64,000 nucleotides of DNA, taken from the NCBI GenBank assembly GCA_018648645.1, contig JABGQS010000010.1, forward strand, positions 1-64,000, written 5' to 3'. How positions within the stretch are numbered: the first letter of the stretch is position 1; every line of letters starts with the position of its first letter. The stretch is from Clostridia bacterium. GTDB taxonomy: Bacteria > Bacillota > Clostridia > Christensenellales > SZUA-584. The notes under the pieces are model-generated. The model saw only the letters and a program-made list of their open reading frames with translations, had not been told where the DNA came from and made no database searches. A program made the position numbers and the translations under genes. This document shows positions 12,957 through 22,101 of the stretch, one piece after another.

Positions 12957-15900
12957 TTAGTCGTTTTCTTCTTCGTCTTCTGTCGGCGCGTCGTCTGCTT
13001 CTCTCAAGCTTTCAAGCGACTCGACCTCTATATCGTCGATACCGGTTGCGTCATCGGCGTCTTCCTTGTCGTCCGAGTCGTCAATCTCCAGGTCGACGTC
13101 GTCAATTTCGATGTCGTCCAGACCGTCGAGATCGGGCACGTCCATTTCGTCAAAGCTTAAGTTAGAGAAATCGATCTCTTCGTCCGGCTTGGCTGTCGCG
13201 GCGGCTTCCTCTGTTTCCTCGCCTGCGATGTTGACTTCCAGCCCAACAACTTCGTCTTCGATGCTCTCTTTTAAGTTCAACTCGCCTACTTCGCTCATAA
13301 CTTTTACATCCAGCGATAGTGACTGCATCTCTTTGATGAGTACCTTGAAGGACTCGGGAACGCCCGGTTCTGGGATGTTCTCGCCCTTGACGATAGCCTC
13401 GTATGTCTTTACACGACCGACAACGTCATCTGATTTGACCGTCAGAATCTCTTGAAGGGTGTTTGCCGCGCCGTATGCTTCGAGTGCCCAAACCTCCATC
13501 TCACCAAAACGCTGACCGCCGAACTGGGCTTTACCGCCGAGTGGCTGCTGCGTAACAAGCGAATATGGTCCTGTGCTTCGTGCGTGAATTTTGTCGTCTA
13601 CCAGATGGTGAAGCTTCAATATATACATGTAGCCGACCGTAACGCGATTTTCAAATGCTTCACCGCTTCGTCCGTCGTACAGTACAGTCTTACCGTCCGG
13701 GTTCAGCCCCAGCTCGGTAAAGTAGTGTATGATGTCGTCCTCTGTTGCGCCGTCGAAAACAGGCGTTGCGATTTTCCAGCCGAGTGCTTTTGCGCAGTAT
13801 CCGAGATGAACCTCGAGAACTTGACCGATGTTCATACGCGACGGTACTCCGAGCGGATTCAGCACGATGTCGAGCGGTGTGCCGTCCGGCAGGAATGGCA
13901 TATCTTCCACAGGAAGAATGCGCGATATAACGCCTTTGTTTCCGTGACGTCCTGCCATTTTGTCGCCGACGCTTATTTTACGCTTTTGCGCGATGTAGCA
14001 TCGAACCAGCTTGTTAACGCCGGCTGTCAGCTCGTCTTTGTTCTCTCTCGTGAAGACTTTGACGTCTACCACGATGCCTTCTTCGCCATGCGGTACGCGA
14101 AGTGAAGTGTCTCGCACTTCTCTTGCTTTTTCGCCGAAGATTGCACGAAGCAGTCGCTCTTCTGCCGTAAGCTCGGTCTCGCCTTTTGGCGTTACTTTGC
14201 CGACGAGGATGTCGCCCGCTTTGACCTCTGCACCGATGCGGATGATGCCACGCTCGTCAAGGTCTTTCAAAGCGTCTTCACCGACGTTCGGAATGTCGCG
14301 CGTAATCTCTTCGGGACCAAGCTTTGTGTCCCGCGCTTCGCTTTCGTAACCTTCTATGTGTATTGACGTGAATACATCGTCACGAACAAGTCTCTCGCTG
14401 ATGAGTATCGCGTCCTCGTAGTTGTAGCCTTCCCAAGTCATAAAACCGATAAGCGCGTTTTTCCCCAGAGCCATTTCGCCCATGTCGGTAGAAGGTCCGT
14501 CGGCGATGATGTCGCCCTTTTTGACCTTTTCGCCCACTTTGACGATTGGGTAGTTGTTGATGCACGTGCCTTGGTTTGATCTTGAGAACTTGATTAGCTT
14601 GTATTCTCTTGTTGTGTCGTCTTCCTTTACTTTGATCATGTCGGAAGAAACGCTTTTGACAACGCCGTCCTCGCGGGCAAGAATTGTGCCGCCCGAGTCT
14701 TTTGCTGCTTTGTGCTCCATGCCTGTGCCGACAATCGGCGCTTCGGGTACGATAAGCGGAACTGCTTGACGCTGCATGTTAGATCCCATCAGAGCACGGT
14801 TCGCGTCATCGTTCTCTAGGAAAGGTATCAGCCCCGTGGCTACCGAAACAACCTGCTTTGGCGAAACGTCCATGAGGTCGACTTCTTCTCTTGCAACCTC
14901 GACGATTTCTTCGAGGCGGCGACACATAACGCGGTCGTGCACGAAATGTCCGTCGGCTGCAATCGGCTCGTTTGCCTGTGCAACTACGTAGTTGTCCTCT
15001 TCGTCTGCCGTCAAGTAAATAATCTCTTTGGTCACCACTTTTTTCTTCTTGTCGATTTTTCTGTATGGTGACTCGATAAATCCGTACTGATTAACACGCG
15101 CGTATGTTGACAGCGAGCCAATAAGACCGATGTTTGGACCTTCCGGCGTCTCAATTGGGCACATTCTGCCGTAATGCGTATGATGAACGTCACGTACATC
15201 GAAACTGGCGCGCTCTCTGTTTAGACCACCCGGCCCTAGTGCGCTGAGCCTTCTCTTGTGCGTAAGCTCGGCAAGCGGATTCGTCTGGTCCATAAACTGT
15301 GAGAGCTGGGAGCTGCCAAAGAACTCTTTGATGGCCGCTGTGACAGGTCGTATGTTAATTAGGTTGCTTGGCGTTGCGACGTCCATGTCTTGGATGCTCA
15401 TGCGCTCACGCACAACACGCTCTAGGCGGCTTAGCCCAACGCGGATTTGGTTTTGCAGAAGCTCGCCAACGCTGCGCAAACGTCTGTTGCCAAGGTGATC
15501 GATGTCGTCCGTGATGCCGACGCCGTATTTCAGACCCATTTCGTAGCTGACCGAAGCCATGATGTCGTCGACAATCACGTGCTTTGGTATCAGCGTGTCA
15601 ATAGATGCTTTGATCTGCTTTTTAAGAAGCTCTTTATCTTTGCCGCATTCCAGCAGGATTGCTTTGAAAGTCGGGTAATGCACTTTTTCATTTATGTCGA
15701 CTTCGCTTAAGTCGAACTTTAGCATGCTGCTAACGTCCGCAAAGTTGTTGCCGACTACTTTGACTTCTTGCTCGCCGATTAAAAGGCTTAGGTTGTTGAT
15801 GCCCGCTACTTCGATCTCTGCAGCGCTCTCTCTTGTGATTTTCTCGCCCTTTGCTACAAGCAGCTCGCCGTCTTCACTGACAACGTTGCCTGCGCTGATG

Positions 15901-16760
15901 TGACCCACGATTCTGGCGGATATGCACAGCTTCTTGCTGTATTTATATCTGCCGACTCGTGCAAGGTCGTAACGCCGCTGGTCGAAGAACAACGAATCGA
16001 TGAGCATTTTTGCGCTCTCGACTGTTGGCGGCTCGCCCGGACGCAGTCTTCTGTAAATCTCGATGAGACCGTCTTCCACGCTTTGTCCGCTGTCTTTCTT
16101 GAATGTTGGCGCAAGAAATTCTTCGTCCCCAAAGAGGTCGATGATTTCTTGGTTTGTGCCGCAGCCCATTGCGCGGACAAGCACCGTCATCGGGAGCTTA
16201 CGCGTTCTGTCAACACGCACCCAATAGCAGTCGTTGCTGTCCGTCTCGTACTCTAGCCACGCGCCGCGATTTGGAATCACCTGAGCGCTGTAGAGCTTTT
16301 TACCGGTTTTGTCGATGGAATAGTTGTAGTAGACACCCGGGCTTCGAACGAGCTGACTGACGATAACGCGCTCTGCACCATTGATGATGAATGTGCCTTT
16401 TTCGGTCATAAGCGGAAAATCGCCCATGAACACTTCTTGCTCTTTCATCTCGCCGGTTTCTTTGTTAATAAGGCGAACCACAACTTTAAGCGGCGCAGCA
16501 AAATTAACGTCACGTTCTTTACACTCTTCTACCACGTACTTTGGATTGTTGTCTAGATAGTAGTCTACAAACTCGAGAATCAGATTCTCCGAGTAGTCTG
16601 TTATCGGAGACACATCACCGAGTACTTCCCGCAGCCCTGAATCCAGGAAACGGTTGTAGGATTTCTTCTGGATCTCGATCAGATCCGGCATGTCTAGAAC
16701 TTCTTCAATTTTCGAGAAGCTCATCCTGTTGGTCTTGCCAATCTTAACTTCGTGCACCAT
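12957..16760 (-). CDS. rpoB: DNA-directed RNA polymerase subunit beta
   Basis: The second-largest polymerase subunit, which binds the RNA-DNA hybrid and holds the rifampicin site. The rifampicin region reads [31 protein letters not shown], which is the sensitive-type sequence. Other conserved blocks are [35 protein letters not shown], the [10 protein letters not shown] motif and the C-terminal [24 protein letters not shown]. The protein has 1267 residues because, after the conserved C-terminal block, there is an acidic low-complexity tail of about 80-90 residues rich in Asp, Glu and Ile. No rplJ-rplL genes precede it; it has its own promoter. Confidence 0.98.
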   Translation of the reverse strand: MVHEVKIGKTNRMSFSKIEEVLDMPDLIEIQKKSYNRFLDSGLREVLGDVSPITDYSENLILEFVDYYLDNNPKYVVEECKERDVNFAAPLKVVVRLINKETGEMKEQEVFMGDFPLMTEKGTFIINGAERVIVSQLVRSPGVYYNYSIDKTGKKLYSAQVIPNRGAWLEYETDSNDCYWVRVDRTRKLPMTVLVRAMGCGTNQEIIDLFGDEEFLAPTFKKDSGQSVEDGLIEIYRRLRPGEPPTVESAKMLIDSLFFDQRRYDLARVGRYKYSKKLCISARIVGHISAGNVVSEDGELLVAKGEKITRESAAEIEVAGINNLSLLIGEQEVKVVGNNFADVSSMLKFDLSEVDINEKVHYPTFKAILLECGKDKELLKKQIKASIDTLIPKHVIVDDIMASVSYEMGLKYGVGITDDIDHLGNRRLRSVGELLQNQIRVGLSRLERVVRERMSIQDMDVATPSNLINIRPVTAAIKEFFGSSQLSQFMDQTNPLAELTHKRRLSALGPGGLNRERASFDVRDVHHTHYGRMCPIETPEGPNIGLIGSLSTYARVNQYGFIESPYRKIDKKKKVVTKEIIYLTADEEDNYVVAQANEPIAADGHFVHDRVMCRRLEEIVEVAREEVDLMDVSPKQVVSVATGLIPFLENDDANRALMGSNMQRQAVPLIVPEAPIVGTGMEHKAAKDSGGTILAREDGVVKSVSSDMIKVKEDDTTREYKLIKFSRSNQGTCINNYPIVKVGEKVKKGDIIADGPSTDMGEMALGKNALIGFMTWEGYNYEDAILISERLVRDDVFTSIHIEGYESEARDTKLGPEEITRDIPNVGEDALKDLDERGIIRIGAEVKAGDILVGKVTPKGETELTAEERLLRAIFGEKAREVRDTSLRVPHGEEGIVVDVKVFTRENKDELTAGVNKLVRCYIAQKRKISVGDKMAGRHGNKGVISRILPVEDMPFLPDGTPLDIVLNPLGVPSRMNIGQVLEVHLGYCAKALGWKIATPVFDGATEDDIIHYFTELGLNPDGKTVLYDGRSGEAFENRVTVGYMYILKLHHLVDDKIHARSTGPYSLVTQQPLGGKAQFGGQRFGEMEVWALEAYGAANTLQEILTVKSDDVVGRVKTYEAIVKGENIPEPGVPESFKVLIKEMQSLSLDVKVMSEVGELNLKESIEDEVVGLEVNIAGEETEEAAATAKPDEEIDFSNLSFDEMDVPDLDGLDDIEIDDVDLEIDDSDDKEDADDATGIDDIEVESLESLREADDAPTEDEEEND

Positions 16761-16909
16761 AAATTATTTACCACACTCCTGTTATGCTAAAACTTAAATA
16801 TTTGCGTTTGCTGGGGCAACGGCGCTTGTTGTTTGTGTCGATAGCGCATCCGTAAGAAATGCTTACTTTCAACAAAAAATGTCTGCCATTTGCCATGCAT
16901 TTGAGCTTG

Positions 16910-16930
16910 AAAAAATGGGGAAACTACCCC
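16910..16930 (-). terminator. Possible attenuator hairpin in the rpoB leader
   Basis: On the minus strand, GGGG-TAGTTT-CCCC is followed by ATTTTTT. It lies between the rpoB promoter and start codon, about 30 nt into the transcript. The stem is short, so it may only pause or partly terminate. Confidence 0.4.
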
Positions 16931-16958
16931 GATTCTGAACATGCCAATGCAATATAAA

Positions 16959-16987
16959 ATAATACTACAAACGCACAGAGTTGTCAA
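16959..16987 (-). promoter_or_regulatory. Strong SigA-type promoter of the rpoBC-str operon
   Basis: TTGACA and TATTAT on the minus strand are separated by 17 bp. This leaves a leader of about 190 nt before the rpoB ATG. The stretch 16761-17123 otherwise shows no gene; the 67-codon ORF there overlaps the promoter and is judged spurious. Confidence 0.8.
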
Positions 16988-17107
16988 CAAGTTATTTACG
17001 CTTTCATAGAAATTTTACCATTTGGTAAAAAATGATTATAATCGCACCTACAATCTTGAGATATGTGCTGCATTGGCACGTAATTGCGATGCGATATAGT
17101 TTTGGTG

Positions 17108-17145
17108 ACAAAAAACCATTCGGCTACCTTAAGCTGTAGCTTCCG
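17108..17145 (-). terminator. Possible terminator overlapping the end of the DUF1573/MazG-like gene
   Basis: On the minus strand, CGG-aa-GCTAC and GTAGC-CG form a bulged hairpin, followed by AATGGTTTTTTG. The stem includes the last codons and stop of the gene. Confidence 0.4.
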
Positions 17146-17531
17146 AGTGTGTTTATTGCTTCTTTTTCTTTTAGAATAACGTCGTACAGGCTGATCCCGA
17201 GCGTGTTGCACAGCGCCGCAAGATAGTACAGCGAACCGCCGATTTCTTTCTCCAGGTTAGCTCTGCAGCTGCCACATAGCTTTCCGTTTGTCTGCGATGA
17301 CAAAAGCTCGGAAATCTCTTCGATGCTGGCGTCTTGCGGGAACGCCTGCTTCTTTCCGTCGATCTCTAGGCACCCGCAGTGCGTTACCGACTTAACAACG
17401 CTGCGGTTGACCCGCCCCGCGCTTGTCTGTATCTTTGAAACGATATCAAGAATGCTGCGGTTTCGCATCAGCGAGTCGTTTACCACGTTTTGAAAATCTT
17501 CCATATGTATATCGTTTATTGAGTTTCCCAT
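17124..17531 (-). CDS. DUF1573/MazG-like small cytosolic protein of Clostridia
   Basis: A 135-residue soluble protein starting behind AAAGGAGCTCTC. It matches, from memory, a conserved clostridial family annotated as DUF1573-containing: an N-terminal helix with MRNRSILDIVSK, then RVNRSVVKSVTHCGCLEI, a CGSCRANLEKEIGG motif, and a C-terminal helix pair SLYYLAALCNTLGISLYDVILKE. The last part resembles the MazG nucleotide-pyrophosphohydrolase helix pattern (E-x-G-x-x-x-Y-L), but the full acidic metal-binding set is not obvious. Two cysteine pairs (CGC and CGSC) suggest metal or redox chemistry. The function is unknown. It is the gene upstream of the rpoB promoter region and points the same way. 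Confidence 0.65.
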   Translation of the reverse strand: MGNSINDIHMEDFQNVVNDSLMRNRSILDIVSKIQTSAGRVNRSVVKSVTHCGCLEIDGKKQAFPQDASIEEISELLSSQTNGKLCGSCRANLEKEIGGSLYYLAALCNTLGISLYDVILKEKEAINTLGSYSLR

Positions 17532-17670
17532 GAGAGCTCCTTTGTAATCGTTTCGTCTACTTATATTATATATCTATCTGCGCGTTTGTCAAAGACGGAT
17601 TTTTTGTTCGGGGTGTGGAGTGGGAGGAAAAGGTGGCGCGGAAACGATCAAATAACATTCGGAGTCTTCA

Positions 17671-17829
17671 GGGGATTTTTCTCTTGTAAAAATCCCCTCT
17701 TGCCGCTTTGCGGCAATTCACCCTTTAAATACGCCCGTTGGAGGGGATTTCGCTATCTGAGGATAGCGATTTAGGGCGCTGCCCTAAAAACCCGCAATTT
17801 TTTCGGCAAAAAATTGAGTAAAACTTTTA
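17671..17829 (+). repeat. Multi-hairpin intergenic repeat, copy A
   Basis: First of four related elements. In order: stem 1 GGGGATTTTT/AAAAATCCCC with loop CTCTTGT; stem 2 TTGCCGC-TTT-GCGGCAA; a conserved linker containing ACGCCCGTTGG; stem 3 TCGCTATC-TGAG-GATAGCGA; stem 4 TTTAGGGC-GCT-GCCCTAAA; stem 5 CAATTTTTT-CGGC-AAAAAATTG; and the tail AGTAAAACTTTT. It lies between two minus-strand genes, oriented to the plus strand. Confidence 0.85.
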
Positions 17830-17909
17830 TGGTTTTTTGTTGTTTGCGGTTCTTGTTGTGAAGTGGTGGGGATGGCAGTTGTGTGTGCGTTGATGGCTGC
17901 TCATACTCA

Positions 17910-18067
17910 GGGGATTTTTCTCTTGTAAAAATCCCCTCTTGCCGCTTTGCGGCAATTCACCCTGTAAATACGCCCGTTGGTTGGGGTTTCGCTATCTGAG
18001 GATAGCGATTTAGGGCGCTGCCCTAAAGACCCGCAATTTTTTCGGTAAAAAATTGAGTAAAACTTTT
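17910..18067 (+). repeat. Multi-hairpin intergenic repeat, copy B
   Basis: Nearly identical to copy A, same orientation, about 80 bp further on. It shows the same five stems. Small changes lie mostly in linkers and loops (for example the stem 5 loop CGGT instead of CGGC). A hairpin that may end cobO transcription follows at once. Confidence 0.85.
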
Positions 18068-18071
18068 GAAT

Positions 18072-18088
18072 CCTCGCTTCGCTCGAGG
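18072..18088 (-). terminator. Possible cobO terminator hairpin
   Basis: CCTCG-agcgaag-CGAGG on the minus strand, about 15 bp after the cobO stop. The T-tract is poor, so terminator function is doubtful. Confidence 0.3.
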
Positions 18089-18102
18089 TGCCAATACTGC
18101 GC

Positions 18103-18621
18103 TTAATACTCGATGCCGGCTCTGGCTTTGACGCCGTCGTCCATGTAGTGCTTGACTGCGTGCATGTCTGTGACTACGTGAGCGCGGTCGATAATCTCGT
18201 CCGGCGAGTCTCTGCCCGTCAGCACGACTTCGGTGGTTTGGCGGGTGTCGAGGATATCGCAAACCTGCGAGACGGAAAGCAGACCGACGCTGATTGCGCC
18301 GAGCGCTTCGTCGAGTATGAGCAGATCGGCATCGCCAAGCCAGCCTTGTATCTTTGGCCAAAAGTCGCGAACCTCGCTTCGCATGGCAGTTTTCTCGTCT
18401 TCGCTCATGTCGGGGAAGAACTTCTTGCATTTGGACACTTGGATGAATTCGATGTTGTCGATATCGTTCATCACAAACATTTCGCCCGTTGCCCGTCCTT
18501 TTAGGAACTGGACAACCTTGACGCGCAGTCCCCTTCCTGCCGCTCTTATCGCGAGTCCCATAGCCGCCGTTGTTTTGCCTTTGCCATCGCCGGTGTAGAC
18601 GTGTATGTACGATTTTTTCAT
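18103..18621 (-). CDS. cobO: Cob(I)yrinic acid a,c-diamide adenosyltransferase
   Basis: This CobO/BtuR/CobA-type enzyme transfers the adenosyl group of ATP to reduced corrinoid, forming adenosylcobalamin-type cofactors. The likely start is MKKSYIHVYTGDGKGKTTAAM at 18621, 25 codons inside the ORF-track start, giving 172 residues. The P-loop GDGKGKTT, the LILDEALGAISVGLL segment (Walker B-like) and the C-terminal VVLTGRDSPDEIIDRAHVVTDM are family hallmarks. It stands alone here with its own promoter, divergent from walJ. Corrinoid handling may matter to the HgcA protein encoded 28 kb away, but HgcA is not known to need an adenosyl ligand, so no direct link is claimed. Confidence 0.92.
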   Translation of the reverse strand: MKKSYIHVYTGDGKGKTTAAMGLAIRAAGRGLRVKVVQFLKGRATGEMFVMNDIDNIEFIQVSKCKKFFPDMSEDEKTAMRSEVRDFWPKIQGWLGDADLLILDEALGAISVGLLSVSQVCDILDTRQTTEVVLTGRDSPDEIIDRAHVVTDMHAVKHYMDDGVKARAGIEY

Positions 18622-18671
18622 TGCGCTCACTCTTTGCTGCGACCGACAAAACACAGCCGCGCTTTTTTTAA

Positions 18672-18700
18672 ATGATACCACAAACGTATCGCGCAATCAA
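18672..18700 (-). promoter_or_regulatory. SigA-type promoter of cobO
   Basis: TTGATT and TATCAT on the minus strand, 17 bp apart. It is divergent from, and partly back to back with, the walJ promoter. Confidence 0.65.
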
Positions 18701-18702
18701 CA

Positions 18703-18731
18703 TGGCAACAGACGCGGGTGTGTGATATAAT
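18703..18731 (+). promoter_or_regulatory. Extended -10 promoter of walJ-rlmH
   Basis: TGATATAAT provides a TGn extension to a consensus TATAAT. The -35 element (TGGCAA) is poor, which is usual for extended -10 promoters. Confidence 0.6.
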
Positions 18732-18755
18732 GAGCGCGCAGGAAAGGAAGAGACC

Positions 18756-19550
18756 ATGACCCTATCTATTACACCATTGTTCTCCGGGTCGTCCGGGAAC
18801 GCAATACTAATTAGCAGCGATGACACAAAAATCTTGATTGACGCAGGGGTGTCGGGAAAGCGTACCGAGCAGGCACTGGCGAGCGTCGGTGTACAGGCGG
18901 GCGAGATAAAAGGAATACTCATTTCGCACGAGCACAGCGATCATATTCAGGGCGCAGGTGTATTAAGCCGAAAACACAACATACCGCTTTATGCGACGCG
19001 AATGACGTGGCAGGCAGCGAACGGGAAGCTTGGCAATATTCTTGCTCACAACATGCGCGAGATTGGCAAGTCAGATTTCTTTGTGGACGACCTGCTGGTT
19101 GAGCCGTTTGATACACCGCACGATGCAGCAGACTCTGTGGGGTTTTGCGTGTCGCGCGGGGCAAAGAAAATTGGCGTCGCGACCGATCTTGGGTACTTTC
19201 CAAAGTCGGTGGAGCATAGGCTGCACGCGTGTGATCTTGTTCTTCTGGAAGCGAACCACGACAAGAAGATGCTGGCGCACGGACCGTATCCGCATCACTT
19301 AAAGCAGCGCATCAAAAGCAGGCATGGACATTTGAGCAACGATGATGCTGCGCATGCTGCGATAAAGCTGACGGCGGCGGGTGTGTCGTCCATATTGCTG
19401 GGGCATTTGAGCGAGCAGAACAACGAAGCGAGGCTCGCGTTTAGAACGGTAACGGACGCGCTGATGAGCGAAGGAATTGTGCCCGGTAAGGACATAAGCC
19501 TTGGGCTTGCGCTAAGAGACGCCGTTACCGGCGTATTCTATGTTAAGTAA
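18756..19550 (+). CDS. walJ: MBL-fold metallohydrolase of the WalJ (YycJ) family
   Basis: A 264-residue metallo-beta-lactamase-fold hydrolase. The metal-binding motif is H58-E-H-S-D-H63 (ISHEHSDHIQGAG). FDTPHDAADSVGF supplies a later His, ATDLGYFP the bridging Asp, and LLGHLSEQNN a final His. The N-terminus SITPLFSGSSGNAILI is typical of YycJ. In Bacillus the gene belongs to the walRK region; proposed roles link it to DNA replication or repair and cell division, but the substrate is unknown. The next gene, rlmH, overlaps or abuts its end, an arrangement also seen in other Firmicutes. Confidence 0.9.
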   Translation: MTLSITPLFSGSSGNAILISSDDTKILIDAGVSGKRTEQALASVGVQAGEIKGILISHEHSDHIQGAGVLSRKHNIPLYATRMTWQAANGKLGNILAHNMREIGKSDFFVDDLLVEPFDTPHDAADSVGFCVSRGAKKIGVATDLGYFPKSVEHRLHACDLVLLEANHDKKMLAHGPYPHHLKQRIKSRHGHLSNDDAAHAAIKLTAAGVSSILLGHLSEQNNEARLAFRTVTDALMSEGIVPGKDISLGLALRDAVTGVFYVK

Positions 19551-19560
19551 GGAAAAGCGT

Positions 19561-20031
19561 ATGGCAAGTATCAATATTGTGTGTATCGGAAAACTGAAGG
19601 AAAAGTATTGGAAGGAGGCACAGGCGGAGTATGTGAAACGCCTTGGTGCCTTTTGCCGTATTAATATAGAAGAAAAGAAAGAAGCCGCATTGCCCAAAAA
19701 CGCGTCGGCGGCGCAGATTGACAAGGCGGCAAAGAGCGAGAGCGAAGAGCTCAACACGGCATCTCGCGGGTATATGATTGCTTTGTCGCCCGAAGGCGAG
19801 CGCATGACGTCGCAGCAGTTTGCACAGCTAATTAAGAAACGCGCACAGATTGGTGATATGTCGTTTTTAATAGGCGGTTCGCACGGGCTCAGTAACGCAA
19901 TCAAAGCCAAGGCGGACAAAGTGCTTTCGTTTTCGGACATGACGATGCCGCACCAGCTGTTTAGGGTTGTTTTGCTTGAGCAGGTGTACAGAGCGTTTAT
20001 GATTGGTGCGGGGCGGGTTTATCATAAGTAG
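19561..20031 (+). CDS. rlmH: 23S rRNA (pseudouridine1915-N3)-methyltransferase
   Basis: RlmH is a SPOUT-class methyltransferase that modifies pseudouridine 1915 in helix 69 of 23S rRNA. The preferred start is MASINIVCIGKLKEKYW at 19561 (156 residues), the standard length; the ORF track adds seven codons that overlap walJ. The SPOUT knot regions are present: LSPEGERMTSQQFA, FLIGGSHGLS and LSFSDMTMPHQLFRVVLLEQVYRAFMI. The C-terminal YHK is conserved. It is cotranscribed with walJ. The 3' end of this gene is the SCCmec integration site in staphylococci, but nothing is integrated here. Confidence 0.95.
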   Translation: MASINIVCIGKLKEKYWKEAQAEYVKRLGAFCRINIEEKKEAALPKNASAAQIDKAAKSESEELNTASRGYMIALSPEGERMTSQQFAQLIKKRAQIGDMSFLIGGSHGLSNAIKAKADKVLSFSDMTMPHQLFRVVLLEQVYRAFMIGAGRVYHK

Positions 20032-20086
20032 TTTTGTTGTTTAGTCTTTTCAGCAATGCGTTCTAGGAGAATAATCGGTAAAAAAA

Positions 20087-20115
20087 CAGGCACTACGCAT
20101 AATGCGTAGTGCCTG
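20087..20115 (-). terminator. Intrinsic terminator of the cold-shock gene
   Basis: CAGGCACTACGCA-TAA-TGCGTAGTGCCTG is a perfect 13-pair stem. On the minus strand it is followed by TTTTTTT, which suits the csp gene. It may also stop rlmH transcripts from the other side. Confidence 0.88.
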
Positions 20116-20131
20116 CCTAAATATTCTCTGC

Positions 20132-20329
20132 TTAGATAGCTGTAATATTTTCTGCCTGCGGTCCTTTTTCTCCCTGAGTTACGTCAAAAGAAACCTTTTG
20201 TCCTTCGTCAAGTGTCTTGAAACCGTCTGTGTTAATCTTTGAATAATGTGCAAAAACGTCTACGCCGTCTTCTCCACAAATAAATCCAAAACCCTTGTCC
20301 GCATTAAACCATTTTACTGTACCTTCCAT
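20132..20329 (-). CDS. Cold-shock domain protein (CspA family)
   Basis: A 65-residue single-stranded nucleic acid chaperone. The RNP1 motif KGFGFI and RNP2-type VDVFAHYS are intact in [17 protein letters not shown] and DVFAHYSKI. Length and sequence are typical of CspA/CspB. The start follows AAGGAGGTACTTTTATA. It has its own strong promoter 130-160 bp upstream, leaving a long untranslated leader as in other cold-shock genes, where the leader acts as a temperature-responsive element. That behaviour is inferred, not shown. Confidence 0.95.
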   Translation of the reverse strand: MEGTVKWFNADKGFGFICGEDGVDVFAHYSKINTDGFKTLDEGQKVSFDVTQGEKGPQAENITAI

Positions 20330-20461
20330 TATAAAAGTACCTCCTTAAATATTGTTCAATCTTTGCAAATCATACAGAAACTTTTTAAGGATAATACTTT
20401 TTATTAAAACGTACACCTTACAAAATATCAAAACAATTATACACTTACTGAATCGAATATG

Positions 20462-20490
20462 AATATAACATTTACTCTTATGTTTGTCAA
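20462..20490 (-). promoter_or_regulatory. Strong SigA-type promoter of the cold-shock gene
   Basis: TTGACA and TATATT on the minus strand with 17 bp between them. The predicted 5' leader is about 125 nt, AT-rich and without an ORF. Confidence 0.75.
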
Positions 20491-20588
20491 TTCATTTGGT
20501 TAAATATCGCAGAAAATTCACAAATGTCGTGATTGTTTACTATAAAAACGCCTTTAAACTGCGCTTTTTGCCGTATTTGCGCAATTTT

Positions 20589-21890
20589 CTAGAAAAACTC
20601 GTATTCCTCGGCATCGCTCATTTTTTCTCTGTGAATGTCGGCACCGACGCTCTTTAGCTTGCCTTCGATGTGGTCGTACCCTCGGTCAATATACTTGACA
20701 CCGGAGATTTCTGTCTGCCCGTCTGCCATCAGCCCGGCCACCACAAGCGCTGCGCCTGCACGAAGGTCTGTCGCGCGGACAGGTGCGCCCGTTAAGCGCT
20801 CTACACCCTCTACAACACACATTCTGCCGTCTATCGAAACGTTGGCGCCCATGCGTCTGATTTCGTTGATGTGTTTGAATCTAGACTCGAAGATGTTCTC
20901 TACGATGATGCTGGCGCCTTCCGCCGTGCTAAGCAGCACAGTCGCCGGCTGCTGCAGGTCTGTCGGGAAACCGGGGTACGGCAGCGTTTTGATGCTGACG
21001 TGTGTGGGCCGGTTTGGGCAGGTGACGCGGATGGAGTCGTCGCCTTCCTCTACGCGTACGCCCATTTCCATCAGCTTTGCCGACAGTGCTTCCATGTGTG
21101 TCGGGATTACGTTTTCTATAGTAAGGTCGCCGCGCGTTGCTGCCGCCGCGATCATTAATGTGCCTGTTTCGATTTGGTCGGGGATAATTGAGTAGCTGCA
21201 GCCGTGCAGTTTTTCTACGCCTGATATGCGGATGACATCTGTGCCTGCGCCTTTTACCTTTGCGCCCATGCAGTTGAGGAAGTTAGCGACATCGACGACG
21301 TGCGGCTCTTTTGCTGAATTTACGATGGTCGTCTTCCCTTGGGCCAGCACTGCAGCCAGCATTATGTTGATGGTTGCGCCGACTGACACAACGTCGAGGT
21401 ATATGTCTGTGCCTATGAGACCGTTTGGAGCGTACGCCTTGAGCATGCCAAACTCTGCCTTTACCTCTGCGCCGAGTGCTTTCATGCCCTTAACGTGCTG
21501 GTCGATTGGCCGCAGTCCGATTGCGCATCCGCCCGGCAGGCAGACCTCGGCTTTGCCAAAACGCCCAAGCAGCGCGCCTATAAGATAGTACGACGCGCGC
21601 ATCAGCTTGACTGCATCGTTGTCTACGATGTGCTCGGTGACACCGCTTGCGTCAATACTCATCGTTGTGCTGTTGAGCTGCGTCTTTGCGCCCATCTTGC
21701 ACAGCAGGTAGTCTATCAGTCTTACGTCCTCTATGTTTGGAAGGTTATCTATCTCGCAGCGCCCTTCACAAAGAATGACGGCAGGCAAAATCGCCACGGC
21801 CGCATTCTTTGCGCCGCTGACGGTTACGTTTCCTTTTAAAGGCTTTCCGCCTTTGATTACAAGTTTCTCTCTCATATGTTCTGTGCGCAA
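20589..21890 (-). CDS. murA: UDP-N-acetylglucosamine 1-carboxyvinyltransferase
   Basis: MurA transfers enolpyruvate from PEP to UDP-GlcNAc, the first committed step of peptidoglycan synthesis, in the cytoplasm. A TTG start at 21890 is chosen because GGAGGAG lies nine bases before it; the in-frame ATG at 21875 has no such site. The protein has 433 residues. The substrate loop [13 protein letters not shown] contains the catalytic Cys122, the residue attacked by fosfomycin. [13 protein letters not shown] near the N-terminus, [10 protein letters not shown] and [12 protein letters not shown] complete the family signature. It is a single-gene unit; many Firmicutes carry two MurA paralogs, and I cannot tell which this is. 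Confidence 0.95.
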   Translation of the reverse strand: MRTEHMREKLVIKGGKPLKGNVTVSGAKNAAVAILPAVILCEGRCEIDNLPNIEDVRLIDYLLCKMGAKTQLNSTTMSIDASGVTEHIVDNDAVKLMRASYYLIGALLGRFGKAEVCLPGGCAIGLRPIDQHVKGMKALGAEVKAEFGMLKAYAPNGLIGTDIYLDVVSVGATINIMLAAVLAQGKTTIVNSAKEPHVVDVANFLNCMGAKVKGAGTDVIRISGVEKLHGCSYSIIPDQIETGTLMIAAAATRGDLTIENVIPTHMEALSAKLMEMGVRVEEGDDSIRVTCPNRPTHVSIKTLPYPGFPTDLQQPATVLLSTAEGASIIVENIFESRFKHINEIRRMGANVSIDGRMCVVEGVERLTGAPVRATDLRAGAALVVAGLMADGQTEISGVKYIDRGYDHIEGKLKSVGADIHREKMSDAEEYEFF

Positions 21891-22101
21891 CTGCGCAAAC
21901 TCCTCCGATAGTATGATATTCGTACACTAGAGTATAGCAGGAAACGCCTTTTACTTCAACAGGAAAAAATTGCGAGACAAGTGCATCCGCACTCGGGGTG
22001 CAAAAATTGTATCCGGTGCGCAAAAAAAATCTATATTTAGTATGCCCAAGATTGCGCCGATGTGGTATGATATTTATACGATATTGAAGGAGAGCATATT
22101 A

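Noticed and set aside
16787-16990. A 67-codon ORF in the rpoB leader
   Set aside because: It begins inside the promoter and overlaps the proposed attenuator; no ribosome binding site is present.
17586-17774. Short ORFs running through the repeat copies (62 codons at 17586, 60 codons at 24522)
   Set aside because: The frames come from the repeat sequence itself. The peptides share only what the DNA repeat imposes, changes between copies preserve stems rather than codons, and no ribosome binding site is seen.
18103-18621. cobO as a dedicated partner of HgcA
   Set aside because: It is 28 kb away with its own promoter; CobO-type enzymes are general, and HgcA is not known to use an adenosyl ligand.
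19990-20031. A possible SCCmec-type attachment site at the 3' end of rlmH (TTTATCATAAGTAG)
   Set aside because: The similarity reflects the conserved YHK codons of RlmH; no recombinase, inverted repeats or cassette genes follow.
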